Origin: Pseudomonadaceae bacterium
GTDB taxonomy: Bacteria > Pseudomonadota > Gammaproteobacteria > Pseudomonadales > Azotimanducaceae
Direction: 5' to 3'
NCBI GenBank assembly: GCA_024743175.1
Contig: JANSXA010000003.1
Coordinates: 248,001 to 312,000, forward strand
DNA length: 64,000 nt
In this document: positions 1 to 8,517 of the stretch, in pieces
Layout of the letters: every line of letters starts with the position of its first letter
How positions within the stretch are numbered: the first letter of the stretch is position 1
Position numbers and translations under genes: made by a program
The notes under the pieces: generated by a model
What the model saw: the letters and a program-made list of their open reading frames with translations, nothing else
The model's database searches: none
Told to the model about the DNA's origin: nothing

Positions 1-2467
1 CGAAAGTCAGGTTGTGCGCAAACGGACTGGGGCTGTTGGTCTCGACAAAGCTCCAGGTAATCTCGCCATTTTCCAGTTCCTGCAGGCGCGCCAGTAAAGC
101 GGGAATATCAAACTCATCATCCAGGCAGGTGCGCCAGGTTTCGATCATGACCGGGAAATTTTCCAGCGACTTGACCTGCGTCATAAGTTTTTTGGCCTGC
201 AGACGACTCATCCACAAAGGCAGACGCTGATTGAACTTTGCCTTTGTCAGCAGCAGCGCGCGGCCAGCGCACTCGCGGAAACGCGCACCAAAAAAACCGG
301 ACTGTTCAAGACTGATGCGCAATAGCGCAGAAAAGTTGGACGGAGTCACCAGGGTCAGCAGAACGTGTGGGTCCAGCTCGCCCTCAATCTGCGCCACAAT
401 CGCATCGTTATCGGCGTGTATTTCCAGCTTGCTGTCAAAGTGTGCCTGCCAGGCGGCCTGCAAAGCCATGGCCCAGGGCTGGTTCAAACGACCGCCCCAG
501 AACGTATGTAAGACAACCTGCTGTGGATCGTTAGGGCCGTGATAGCCAGCAGGGCCGGTGCGCACCAGTTCTACCAGCAGGTGGTGCCGGTGCGGTAGTC
601 CAGTCTGGGTATGGGCACGCTGACGTTTGAGGTAGTCGACCAGTTCTTCGGCGGCAACGGCATCAAAGCCATCATGTTCTATCAGCCTGTTGAGCAAACC
701 CTCGCTGTCGTTGTTGCCTAACTGGACTTCAACATGTTCCAGATACTGTGTTATCCGATCAGAAAAATGCACAGAACGATTGAAAAACTCGCTGCGCCAG
801 AAGGGCGGTGCGGCGCGATCTGGCGGCGCCGGACGAACCAGCACATCGTTGTGGGTAATCTGCTTGATCTGCCAGGCAGCGGTGCCGAGCGTAAATGTCT
901 GGCCAACAGTGGCCTCCCAGACAAACTCTTCATCCAGTTCGCCAAGCACAGCACCATGATCCGCGTGGCGCAACTGATAGTAGCCACGGTCGGGAATGGT
1001 GCCGCCTGAGTTGTACATGGCCAGCACTGCGCCGCGATTGGCTTTAACGGTTTGATTGATGCGATCAAAGTCCAGCCGCGTGCGCAATTCCCGAATCCGG
1101 CTGCCACTGTAACGCCCGGCAAGCATCTCGATGACCTGGTCAAATTGTTCCCGTTGCAGCCGCTGGTAGGGGGCAGCGCGTGTGATCAGCCGGTAAAGCT
1201 GGTCCACTGACCAGGGTTCGTTTGCGCAGATAGAGATGATCAGTTGTGCAAGCACATCCAGTGGTCCACGCATCATCTGCTGGGGTTCAATGTCTCGAGC
1301 GGCGATCGCCTGCGACAGCACAGCAGCTTCCAGAAAGTCGTGGGCATGGGTTGGAAACAAGGTGCCAGTGCTGACTTCACCTACCTGATGACCGGCGCGA
1401 CCGATGCGCTGCAGACAGGCGGCAACGGAAGGCGGACACTGCACCAGTACAACCTCATCCAGAGCGCCGATGTCGATGCCCATTTCCAGAGAATTGGTCG
1501 CCACGATGGCTTTGAGTTCACCCCCTTTAATGCGGCGTTCAACTTCAGTGCGCACTTCCCGGGCAAGCGATCCATGATGTGCATAGGCAAGAGGTTGTGC
1601 CTCTTCTTCGTTGATTTTTAACGTTATTTTTTCCGCAAGACGGCGGCTGTTGGTAAAGAAAAGGGTTGAGTTGTTGGCGGCAATGGTGGACTTGAAGCTT
1701 TTAGAAAGGGGTTCCCAGATCTTCTCGCCGTTCGCAGCGGCCTGTTTGGCCTGCAGTGGAAAAGTAATACGAAAATTGATCTTTTTTTCGCCGGGGGTAT
1801 TAACAATCTGAACCTGTCGCGGGTTGCCCTGCAGCGTGTGGCCTGCAACATAATCGGCCACAGTCTCCAGCGGCGACACCGTGGCGGACAGGGCGATGCG
1901 TTGAAATTCCCCGGCGAAGTCAGCAAGTCGCTCAATGTTGACCATCAAAGAGACGCCACGACGATTGTCGACCAGCGCGTGAATCTCATCGAGTATGAGA
2001 GTCTGCACCTGGCTCAGGGCAATCTGACCTTTGCGCGTCGTCAGTAACAGGCCAAGGCTTTCCGGTGTGGTGATGAGGATGTCTGGTGGTGAGCGCAGCA
2101 TGCGTGCCCGCTCGCTCTGTGTTGTATCGCCGGAGCGGGTTTGTACTTTCAAGGGCGGAAAATTGTAATCTGCAGTCAGCTGTTCCAGTGGCGTGGTGAG
2201 GTTGCGTTGAATGTCATTGTTGAGGGCTTTTAAAGGTGAGATGTACAGCACCTTGGTTTGCCCGGTTGGGTAGGCGCCCGAGGCGAACTGGCTGAGTGAC
2301 CATAAAAACGCGGTCAGGGTTTTGCCGCTGCCGGTAGGCGCAGTGATTAGGGCGTGCTGACCGCTGGCCAACAAGGGCCAGCTGGCTTGCTGCACCTCTG
2401 TTGGCGACGGATATTGGTCAGCAAACCAGCGCTGGATGCTCGGGTGGAAAGGCAACGGGTCAGACAT
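1..2467 (-). CDS. lhr: Lhr-type DEAD/DEAH-box helicase (5' part; C-terminus beyond window)
   Basis: A superfamily 2 helicase read from an ATG at 2467 without a stop to the left edge, so about 820 N-terminal residues are present. Seen: Walker A APTGSGKT near residues 43-50, the Walker B box DEIH within ILDEIHALVDNRRG, the motif III-like SAT in ALSATVSPLE, and the helicase-C signature QRIGRAGHQ. This order and the long region after the RecA-like core match Lhr, whose E. coli member is about 1540 residues. Shorter Lhr-core proteins end near 850-900, so the full length cannot be judged here. Lhr proteins are ATP-dependent 3'-5' DNA/RNA translocases linked to DNA repair. The gene is divergent from the small membrane protein gene at 2523, with a 55-base gap. 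Confidence 0.9.
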   Translation of the reverse strand, partial: MSDPLPFHPSIQRWFADQYPSPTEVQQASWPLLASGQHALITAPTGSGKTLTAFLWSLSQFASGAYPTGQTKVLYISPLKALNNDIQRNLTTPLEQLTADYNFPPLKVQTRSGDTTQSERARMLRSPPDILITTPESLGLLLTTRKGQIALSQVQTLILDEIHALVDNRRGVSLMVNIERLADFAGEFQRIALSATVSPLETVADYVAGHTLQGNPRQVQIVNTPGEKKINFRITFPLQAKQAAANGEKIWEPLSKSFKSTIAANNSTLFFTNSRRLAEKITLKINEEEAQPLAYAHHGSLAREVRTEVERRIKGGELKAIVATNSLEMGIDIGALDEVVLVQCPPSVAACLQRIGRAGHQVGEVSTGTLFPTHAHDFLEAAVLSQAIAARDIEPQQMMRGPLDVLAQLIISICANEPWSVDQLYRLITRAAPYQRLQREQFDQVIEMLAGRYSGSRIRELRTRLDFDRINQTVKANRGAVLAMYNSGGTIPDRGYYQLRHADHGAVLGELDEEFVWEATVGQTFTLGTAAWQIKQITHNDVLVRPAPPDRAAPPFWRSEFFNRSVHFSDRITQYLEHVEVQLGNNDSEGLLNRLIEHDGFDAVAAEELVDYLKRQRAHTQTGLPHRHHLLVELVRTGPAGYHGPNDPQQVVLHTFWGGRLNQPWAMALQAAWQAHFDSKLEIHADNDAIVAQIEGELDPHVLLTLVTPSNFSALLRISLEQSGFFGARFRECAGRALLLTKAKFNQRLPLWMSRLQAKKLMTQVKSLENFPVMIETWRTCLDDEFDIPALLARLQELENGEITWSFVETNSPSPFAHNLTF

Positions 2468-2522
2468 TCGACGATTACAGCAGATTTGGGTTTATCATGC
2501 TCTTTTTGTCCTGAGGTAATTA

Positions 2523-2885
2523 ATGCTGGCAGTGTTATCCGGCTTACGCACCATCATCTGCATCGGTGTTGCCTTTCTGGTCTGGTATGTTCTGGTGGTG
2601 ATCGTGAAACTGCCGGGCACGCTGCTGGGCGTGCTTTTCCCGGTCTGGCTTGGCGGACTGGCGGGCGGCATTGTCAGTGTCATTTTCTCCGCCCGGCAGG
2701 GATTGATGATGGCCACGACAAGTGGCGTGCTGCTGGCTGCCGGGTTTCTGTGGTTCAGGCACGTTTACCTCGGCATCGGTCTGGGCACCAATACGGTACT
2801 TAGCCTCTGGCCCGTCTGGTTCCCTCCCGCATTTTATGTGGGCGCCTATTGTTACCTGAGCTTCTTAATCTACCGGGAAAAATAA
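2523..2885 (+). CDS. Small multi-pass membrane protein of unknown function
   Basis: A 120-residue protein that I do not recognise. Hydrophobic segments near residues 8-28, 33-55, 63-78 and 90-114 suggest four membrane helices in the inner membrane. There is no charged catalytic motif, and the C-terminus is short and basic (YREK). Its TAA stop shares its last base with the ATG of the acetyl-CoA hydrolase/transferase gene (TAATG at 2883-2887), so the two are probably translated together. An ancillary role with that enzyme, for example substrate entry, is possible but is only inferred from the coupling. Confidence 0.7.
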   Translation: MLAVLSGLRTIICIGVAFLVWYVLVVIVKLPGTLLGVLFPVWLGGLAGGIVSVIFSARQGLMMATTSGVLLAAGFLWFRHVYLGIGLGTNTVLSLWPVWFPPAFYVGAYCYLSFLIYREK

Positions 2886-4108
2886 TGCCCCATCCCTCTA
2901 AGCTGATCGAAGCGGGTCAGAAAATTTTTGTCGCCGGCAGCAGTAATGAACCTACAGCGCTGATTGAAAGCCTGGTTGCGCAACCCTTGCCGGAAAACCT
3001 GCACTTTGTGCAGTTCCCCATTGCGGGGTTCAACAACGTCGATTTCACCCAGGTCAACCCAACGGCCGAACTGACGACATTTTTTATGACGTCTGCGCTC
3101 AAAAACGCAGCCGCTGAGCGAATGCATTTCCTGCCGATGCAGATGCGCTGGGTTTACAGCTATCTGTTGGAAGGTATCGACGTTGCTCTTATCCAGGTTG
3201 CCCGTGACCGCGAGGGTCAATTGCGTCTGGGCCCGAATGTGGACTTTGTGGATGCGGTGCTGAGCAGTGCCCGAGTGGTGCTGGCGGAGTTAAATTCGGG
3301 ATTTGTGGCGCCAGCTGGGGCCCCGCTGATCGACCCGGCGCGGCTGGATTATGTGTTTGAAAGTCACCGCGAGCTGTTTGCGCCTGGCGCCCCTAAAATT
3401 GATGAAGCAGCCTTGCAGATTGGCGCCAATGTCGCAGCTTTGATTAAAGATGGTGACGTTCTGCAGACGGGTATTGGCGCAATTCCCGCTGCCATCCTCA
3501 GCCAGCTGAAAGACAAAAATGACCTGGGTATGCACGGCGGCTTGATCGACGATGGCGGCATGCAGCTGATTCGTAACGGCAACCTTACCGGCCGGTTAAA
3601 GGCTCTGGATAAAAATCAGCACGTTACCGGCATGGCGCTGGGCAGTCAGGAACTGCTGCGCTGGCTGGCCGACACGCCGGAAGTGGTTTTCTGTGGTGCA
3701 AACCATACCCATGAAGCTTCAGCGATTGCACAACTGGACAATTTTGTGTCTGTGAATTCCGCAGTAGAGATTGATCTGCTTGGCCAGGTAAATGCTGAGT
3801 ATGCGGGTGGACGCCAGATATCCGGTACCGGCGGCTCGGTGGATTTCATGCGCGCGGCCAAAGCATCCCGCGGTGGCCGCTCGATTGTCGCCATGAACGC
3901 AACGGCTCGAGGCGGGTCTGTGTCTCGTATTGTCCCGCGCGTGGAACTGGTCACGGCACTGCGCACGGACGTGGATATTGTGGTGACTGAATATGGTGTC
4001 GCGCAGCTGAAAAATCTGCCGGCAGCGGCACGCATTGAAGCGCTGATTGAGATCGCGGCGCCGCAATTTCGTGATGCCCTGCGCCAGGGTGAAGTTCACA
4101 ACGCCTGA
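2885..4108 (+). CDS. Acetyl-CoA hydrolase/transferase family protein
   Basis: A 407-residue enzyme of the acetyl-CoA hydrolase/transferase family (4-hydroxybutyrate CoA-transferase-like), which moves or hydrolyses CoA from acyl-CoA thioesters. In the C-terminal half it has SVNSAVEIDLLGQVNAE, carrying the glutamate expected to form the glutamyl-CoA intermediate, then the glycine motif GTGGSVDF and EYGVAQLKNL. All three are typical of the family. The start at 2885 is chosen because it overlaps the upstream stop; an in-frame ATG at 2849 would lie inside the upstream gene. The acyl substrate cannot be read from the sequence. Confidence 0.9.
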   Translation: MPHPSKLIEAGQKIFVAGSSNEPTALIESLVAQPLPENLHFVQFPIAGFNNVDFTQVNPTAELTTFFMTSALKNAAAERMHFLPMQMRWVYSYLLEGIDVALIQVARDREGQLRLGPNVDFVDAVLSSARVVLAELNSGFVAPAGAPLIDPARLDYVFESHRELFAPGAPKIDEAALQIGANVAALIKDGDVLQTGIGAIPAAILSQLKDKNDLGMHGGLIDDGGMQLIRNGNLTGRLKALDKNQHVTGMALGSQELLRWLADTPEVVFCGANHTHEASAIAQLDNFVSVNSAVEIDLLGQVNAEYAGGRQISGTGGSVDFMRAAKASRGGRSIVAMNATARGGSVSRIVPRVELVTALRTDVDIVVTEYGVAQLKNLPAAARIEALIEIAAPQFRDALRQGEVHNA

Positions 4109-4222
4109 ATCACGCCATGCGTGTGCACTGATTCACGCTTTTCGATTGCCATTCGGACGAAGGCAACTAGCCTTCATTACAATAGTGATTCGATGGATTA
4201 CGAGATAAGGATACCTCAAGCC

Positions 4223-4462
4223 ATGGATTATGTTGGCATCGATCCCGCGGTAGGGCTGGAGTGCTCAAGCTGTAAACACATTTCGCGTCTGCCTTACAGT
4301 GAGTTGCTTAACCGCGTCCTGCAGGAAACCCATGTGAACTGTAATGGCTGTGAGCGCGCCATGCTGCACGACTGGACCACAGTGTCTGTTGTGCAGAATA
4401 TTATTCGTAAACGCCTCAGGCAGGCCAACGAAGATAAAGCTAAACGCACCGCTACCGGTTAA
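4223..4462 (+). CDS. Small zinc-ribbon-like protein
   Basis: A 79-residue cytoplasmic protein with two CxxC knuckles (CSSC near residues 14-17 and CNGC near 39-42), which predicts one structural zinc site. A basic C-terminal helix follows, rich in Arg and Lys. The ATG at 4223 is preferred because AAGGA lies 11 bases upstream; an alternative ATG at 4193 would add ten residues behind a poor ribosome-binding site. The protein is unrecognised beyond the zinc-ribbon pattern. It is convergent with ptrB, with a 19-base gap. Confidence 0.65.
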   Translation: MDYVGIDPAVGLECSSCKHISRLPYSELLNRVLQETHVNCNGCERAMLHDWTTVSVVQNIIRKRLRQANEDKAKRTATG

Positions 4463-4481
4463 AGGTTCCTTATTCAGCTGT

Positions 4482-6557
4482 TCACGGAGCCTGATTGCTG
4501 ACACCCAGTTCGTGCAGAAAAAACGCGTACTCTTCAGCCAGCTCCTTGAGCGCATCAAAACGTCCTGATTGCCCGCCATGTCCGGCTCCCATATTAGTTT
4601 TCAACAGCAGCGTTGTGTTGTCCTGCTTGAGTGTGCGTAGCTTTGCCACGTACTTGGCGGGCTCCCAATAGGTGACTCTTGGATCGTTCAGGCCTGCTGT
4701 CACCATTATGGGTGGGTAGGCACCCGGCTGCAGCTGGTCGTAAGGTGAATACGACCGGATCAACTCAAATGCCGCCTTATCTTCAATGGGATTACCCCAT
4801 TCGGCCCATTCAGGCGGCGTCAGGGGCAGCGTTGCATCAAGCATCGTATTCAACACATCTACAAACGGTACATGGGAAGCGACAGCTCCCCACAGTTCCG
4901 GCGCCTGGTTGACCACCGCCCCCATCAGTTCGCCGCCTGCGCTGCCTCCTGCGATGGCAATGTTGCCAGCGCTGGCATAGTTGTTTTTGATCAGATGTTT
5001 TGCGACATCAACAAAGTCGTTAAAAGTGTTGGTTCGCTTGTCAAGCTTGCCCTGGGTATACCAGTGGTAACCGAGGTCGTCACCGCCGCGGATATGTGCA
5101 ATCGCAAAAATGAAACCGCGCTCCAGCAACGATATGCGCGCGGCGGAAAACCCGGGTGTTATGGCATGGCCATACGCGCCATAGGCATAGAGATACATCG
5201 GTGCGCGACCATCTACCGGCGTATCGCGGTGGTAGACCAGGCTGACAGGTACTTCGACACCATCCCGGGCAGTCGCCATCATCCGCTCGGTGGTGAACTG
5301 GCTGGCATCGTAGCCAGAGGGAATCTGTTTGACCTTCAAGGTGGTGAAAGATCGTTCCGTCAGGTTGTATTCGAATACCGTGTTGGGTGTGACCATCGAA
5401 GCATAGTTGATACGCACCGTTGGGCTGTCGAAGCCTGGCGTTATACCAATGTCTGCCTCATAAGCGGCTTCAGGGAAGGCCACATAGTGCTGGTTGTCCT
5501 GTTTATCGATGACTCGAATCTGATCGAGCCCATCAAGGCGTTCTTCTATCAGCAGGTGGTTTTTGAAGACCACATGTCCGGTGATGTAATGCCGTTCATC
5601 ACCGGTAATCCAGGGTTGCCAGTTGTCTTGTCCGGGTTGGTCTTCACTGACGCGAAAGATATCAAAATTGGGCTGCCGCATATTGCTGCGGATAACAAAT
5701 TCACCGTTGCCGTGGTCAACATAATATTCCACGTCGTCGCGGCGTGGTTCGATCAGTTTTGCCGGTGAGCTGAAATCATCCCTTGGGATGACAAACGCTG
5801 CGTTACTGGTATGTCCGCCATAGTTGAGAATGACCCATTCCTCTGACTGGCTCAGATCTAACGATACACGTAAGGTGGTGTCCGTCTCCTGGTGAACAAG
5901 GCGGTCCCTGGTCTGTGCATCAAGCAGGTTGCGTTGATAAACCTCTAACGGCTGCCAGGCCTCATTAACCACCACATAAAACAGGTTGTTGCTGTGTGCG
6001 TCCCATATCGGCGAGCCCAGGGTTGATGGGATCGGCTTGCTCAATGGCTGACTGTTTTTGATATCGATAATGTGCAGGGTATATCGCTCGCTGCCATCAA
6101 TATCGATACTGTAAGCCAGCTTACCGCTGTCCGGGCTGACGGCTAACGCGCCCAGGGAAAAGTATTCGTGTCCGTCAGCAAGGGCAGGTTCGTCGAGCAG
6201 CAACTGCCAGGCTTCAGGCTCCGCCTCCGGTGCGCGGTACCAGCGCCGGTATTGTGCATCTTTTTCAAAGCGCCATTGATACCAGAATCCATTTTTCAGA
6301 TAAGGAACGCTGGCATCGTCGTCCGGTTGCCGTGCTTTCAATTCATCAAATATCTGTTCAACTACTGGCTTCAATGGCGCCATGTATTGTTCGAAATAAC
6401 CGTTCTCCTGCTGCAGGTAACTGAGAATTTCGGCGTCGTCCACCTTTGGATATCCCGGGTCGCGCAACCAGGCGTAGGGATCCTCTACGGTTATGCCATG
6501 GTGACTGAACGTGTGTGGTTTGCGAGCGGCTACGGGTGGAATACTGGGTTGTGGCAT
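4482..6557 (-). CDS. ptrB: Oligopeptidase B (S9A prolyl oligopeptidase family)
   Basis: A serine peptidase of 691 residues that cleaves short peptides after Arg or Lys. An N-terminal beta-propeller gates a C-terminal alpha/beta-hydrolase domain. The catalytic triad is visible: Ser539 in GGSAGG, Asp625 in LNDPRV and His660 in GAGHGG, close to Ser532, Asp617 and His652 of E. coli PtrB. The N-terminal motif DPYAWLRDP is also typical. No signal peptide is seen, so it is cytoplasmic. The start at 6557 (MPQPSIPP) is preferred over an in-frame upstream start at 6599 because conserved sequence begins soon after it. It stands alone, divergent from the gene at 6667. Confidence 0.93.
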   Translation of the reverse strand: MPQPSIPPVAARKPHTFSHHGITVEDPYAWLRDPGYPKVDDAEILSYLQQENGYFEQYMAPLKPVVEQIFDELKARQPDDDASVPYLKNGFWYQWRFEKDAQYRRWYRAPEAEPEAWQLLLDEPALADGHEYFSLGALAVSPDSGKLAYSIDIDGSERYTLHIIDIKNSQPLSKPIPSTLGSPIWDAHSNNLFYVVVNEAWQPLEVYQRNLLDAQTRDRLVHQETDTTLRVSLDLSQSEEWVILNYGGHTSNAAFVIPRDDFSSPAKLIEPRRDDVEYYVDHGNGEFVIRSNMRQPNFDIFRVSEDQPGQDNWQPWITGDERHYITGHVVFKNHLLIEERLDGLDQIRVIDKQDNQHYVAFPEAAYEADIGITPGFDSPTVRINYASMVTPNTVFEYNLTERSFTTLKVKQIPSGYDASQFTTERMMATARDGVEVPVSLVYHRDTPVDGRAPMYLYAYGAYGHAITPGFSAARISLLERGFIFAIAHIRGGDDLGYHWYTQGKLDKRTNTFNDFVDVAKHLIKNNYASAGNIAIAGGSAGGELMGAVVNQAPELWGAVASHVPFVDVLNTMLDATLPLTPPEWAEWGNPIEDKAAFELIRSYSPYDQLQPGAYPPIMVTAGLNDPRVTYWEPAKYVAKLRTLKQDNTTLLLKTNMGAGHGGQSGRFDALKELAEEYAFFLHELGVSNQAP

Positions 6558-6666
6558 GTATCTATTGCTGACTGTGACGATGAAACAGCGGCGCAGCATT
6601 CCTTAATGAAGCGTAAAACGCAAACCTCTACACTGTGCTGACCTGCACAACCTTAAGAGCCTGACC

Positions 6667-7320
6667 ATGGCCCATATTGATCCGATTGCACGAACCGATC
6701 TGAAGCATCTGGAAGCGGTACTGGCGGGCGCTGAAGCCAGCATGGGTTTTGTCCCGAACAGTATGCTGACGATGGCACACATGCCTCAGTTGACCATGGC
6801 GTTCTCAATGCTCGCCGGCGTGGTATTTGGCGCAGATCTACGCACGACAATGGCGGCTTTTAAAGAGGTGATCCCTGTTGACGATACCGCTGATGAAGCG
6901 CTGCCACCGCAACTGGTTCAGCTGATCGCTTACGCTGTAAGTCTTGGCGCGGGTTGTCGCTACTGTCAGGCGCACACCTCCCATAGTGGTCACCGACAGG
7001 GGGTAGATGAAGCCAAGTTTGCGCAGATTCTGAACTATGAAAGCTCACCCTTATTCAGCGATGCGGAGAAAGCGCTGGTGGCTATGGCGCTGGCTGCGGG
7101 GCAGGTGCCGAATGAAAGTGATGCTGCACACTTCGAGGCGTTGAAGTTGCACTTCAGTCAGCGCCAGATTGTGCAGATTGTTGCTGTGATTGCTTTGTTT
7201 GGCTTTCTCAACCGCTGGAATGACACGATGGGCACGGAACTGGAGCCGGGTCCGACAGATTTTGCGAGTTCGGTTCTGGCGGCATCGGGCTGGTCTGTGG
7301 GTAAACATGCTGGGAGTTAA
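6667..7320 (+). CDS. AhpD-like / carboxymuconolactone decarboxylase family protein
   Basis: A 217-residue, mostly helical protein of the AhpD/CMD superfamily. The redox motif CRYCQAH at residues 97-103 (CxxC with a histidine three residues later) marks the alkylhydroperoxidase branch, in which the cysteine pair reduces peroxides or a partner peroxiredoxin. The start at 6667 follows weak upstream sequence but gives the expected N-terminus. The SRAP gene follows after 24 bases in the same direction, so the two may be co-transcribed. Whether it is a true peroxidase is not shown by sequence alone. Confidence 0.85.
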   Translation: MAHIDPIARTDLKHLEAVLAGAEASMGFVPNSMLTMAHMPQLTMAFSMLAGVVFGADLRTTMAAFKEVIPVDDTADEALPPQLVQLIAYAVSLGAGCRYCQAHTSHSGHRQGVDEAKFAQILNYESSPLFSDAEKALVAMALAAGQVPNESDAAHFEALKLHFSQRQIVQIVAVIALFGFLNRWNDTMGTELEPGPTDFASSVLAASGWSVGKHAGS

Positions 7321-7344
7321 CAGCGATCAACCGGGAGATTGACC

Positions 7345-8043
7345 ATGTGTGGCAGGTTTAATATCACATCAGATCCGTTAGCGAAGTTTCTGATGGAGTG
7401 GCTTGGCGTAGCCTATTCCGGCCAGGATAATTTCAATCTGGCGCCTACGGAAACCGTACAGGTGCTGCGTATGGATGCTCAGGGGCAGCCGGAATTGAAG
7501 CCCATGCGCTGGTGGTTAACCCCTTTCTGGGCCAAAGAGGTGTCCACCAAGTACAGTATGTTCAACGCTAAATCAGAAACTGCCGCCAAGAGCCCGGCAT
7601 TTAAAACACCCTACGCTAAACGTCGTTGTGTGTTGCCAATCAGCGGGTTCTATGAATGGTGCCGACAGAATAATCAGAAGCTGCCATATTTCATAAAGCC
7701 GGACGATGATCTTGGCCTGCTGTTAGCCGGTTTGTGGGACAGCTGGCGCAATCCGGAAACGGATGAGGAACTGCTCAGCTTTACCATTCTCACAACCGCT
7801 GCCAATACTGAGCTGTCATTTGTGCATCACCGTCAGCCGGTTATTCTTGATCAGGCTGAAGCCCAACAGTGGCTCGACATGGATACACCCACCTCTGAGC
7901 TGGCGTATCTTTTCAATTCTCGCGTGCCTGTACCTCTGGAAGTTGTACCGGTCTCCACGCATGTGAATAATGCGCGGCACAAAGACGCACGCTGTGCCCA
8001 ATCTATTGGTGCATCCATACCCGTGGGTGCTGATGCCCATTAA
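7345..8043 (+). CDS. SRAP family protein (YedK/HMCES, abasic-site DNA-protein crosslinking)
   Basis: A 232-residue protein of the SOS response-associated peptidase family. It begins MCGRF, so Met removal exposes Cys2, the residue that forms a thiazolidine crosslink with abasic sites in single-stranded DNA in YedK/HMCES. The supporting motifs ISGFYEW (glutamate) and HHRQPVIL (histidine) are present. The ATG at 7345 is the required start, since Cys must be second; an in-frame TTG at 7339 would block this. GGGAG sits about nine bases upstream. It protects abasic sites during replication in the cytoplasm. Confidence 0.93.
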   Translation: MCGRFNITSDPLAKFLMEWLGVAYSGQDNFNLAPTETVQVLRMDAQGQPELKPMRWWLTPFWAKEVSTKYSMFNAKSETAAKSPAFKTPYAKRRCVLPISGFYEWCRQNNQKLPYFIKPDDDLGLLLAGLWDSWRNPETDEELLSFTILTTAANTELSFVHHRQPVILDQAEAQQWLDMDTPTSELAYLFNSRVPVPLEVVPVSTHVNNARHKDARCAQSIGASIPVGADAH

Positions 8044-8067
8044 GCTTCAGAAAAAGGAAGATCTGCA

Positions 8068-8517
8068 TTGTTAGTACAAAAAGGTAAGTGGCTGGGCAAA
8101 GGTAATCTGCTGGTCGGCGGTTCCAGTCTGGGTGTTGAAGTGCAGGTTGACCTCGAAGTCAGTGAAGATGAAGGTGGTTTTACTTTGAGCGGTAATCTCG
8201 ACGGGGAATTCTCGGGTGCGGTATCGATCAGAATTGCCCCTGATGAGGTAGGCACCTATATCATCGATGCGCGAGTTGCGGGCATGGCTTTTGACGGTGT
8301 GAGTAAGCTCGAAAGTGAGCCGAACCTGGCTCTGTTGTGGAATGCAGGTCACACCAGCAGCGTTTCCGTTGCCCTGTTTGCGCCAGCAGGAGGCATCGGC
8401 TGTCGTGGGTTCTGGCAGGAGGGTGGCCGCACGGTTACCTGGGAAATTCTTTTTCAACTGAAACAGAACGTTGTCGGCGGTGACAACGTGGTTTCGTTAG
8501 CTCGACGGCGGCGTTAG
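8068..8517 (+). CDS. Hypothetical protein with TTG start
   Basis: A 149-residue protein of unknown function, predicted to be largely beta-strand with alternating hydrophobic and polar stretches. There is no signal peptide or membrane segment. The TTG at 8068 is supported by AAGGAAG about seven bases upstream and by the lack of an in-frame ATG near the beginning. It lies 24 bases after the SRAP gene in the same direction, and its last bases overlap the 3' end of the convergent fusion oxidoreductase gene (8514-8517). The C-terminus is basic (ARRRR). Confidence 0.65.
   Translation: MLVQKGKWLGKGNLLVGGSSLGVEVQVDLEVSEDEGGFTLSGNLDGEFSGAVSIRIAPDEVGTYIIDARVAGMAFDGVSKLESEPNLALLWNAGHTSSVSVALFAPAGGIGCRGFWQEGGRTVTWEILFQLKQNVVGGDNVVSLARRRR

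Noticed and set aside
4872-5768. A 298-residue reading frame on the plus strand opposite ptrB
   Set aside because: It lies wholly inside the well-supported ptrB gene, has no recognised motif, and comes from the codon bias of the opposite strand.
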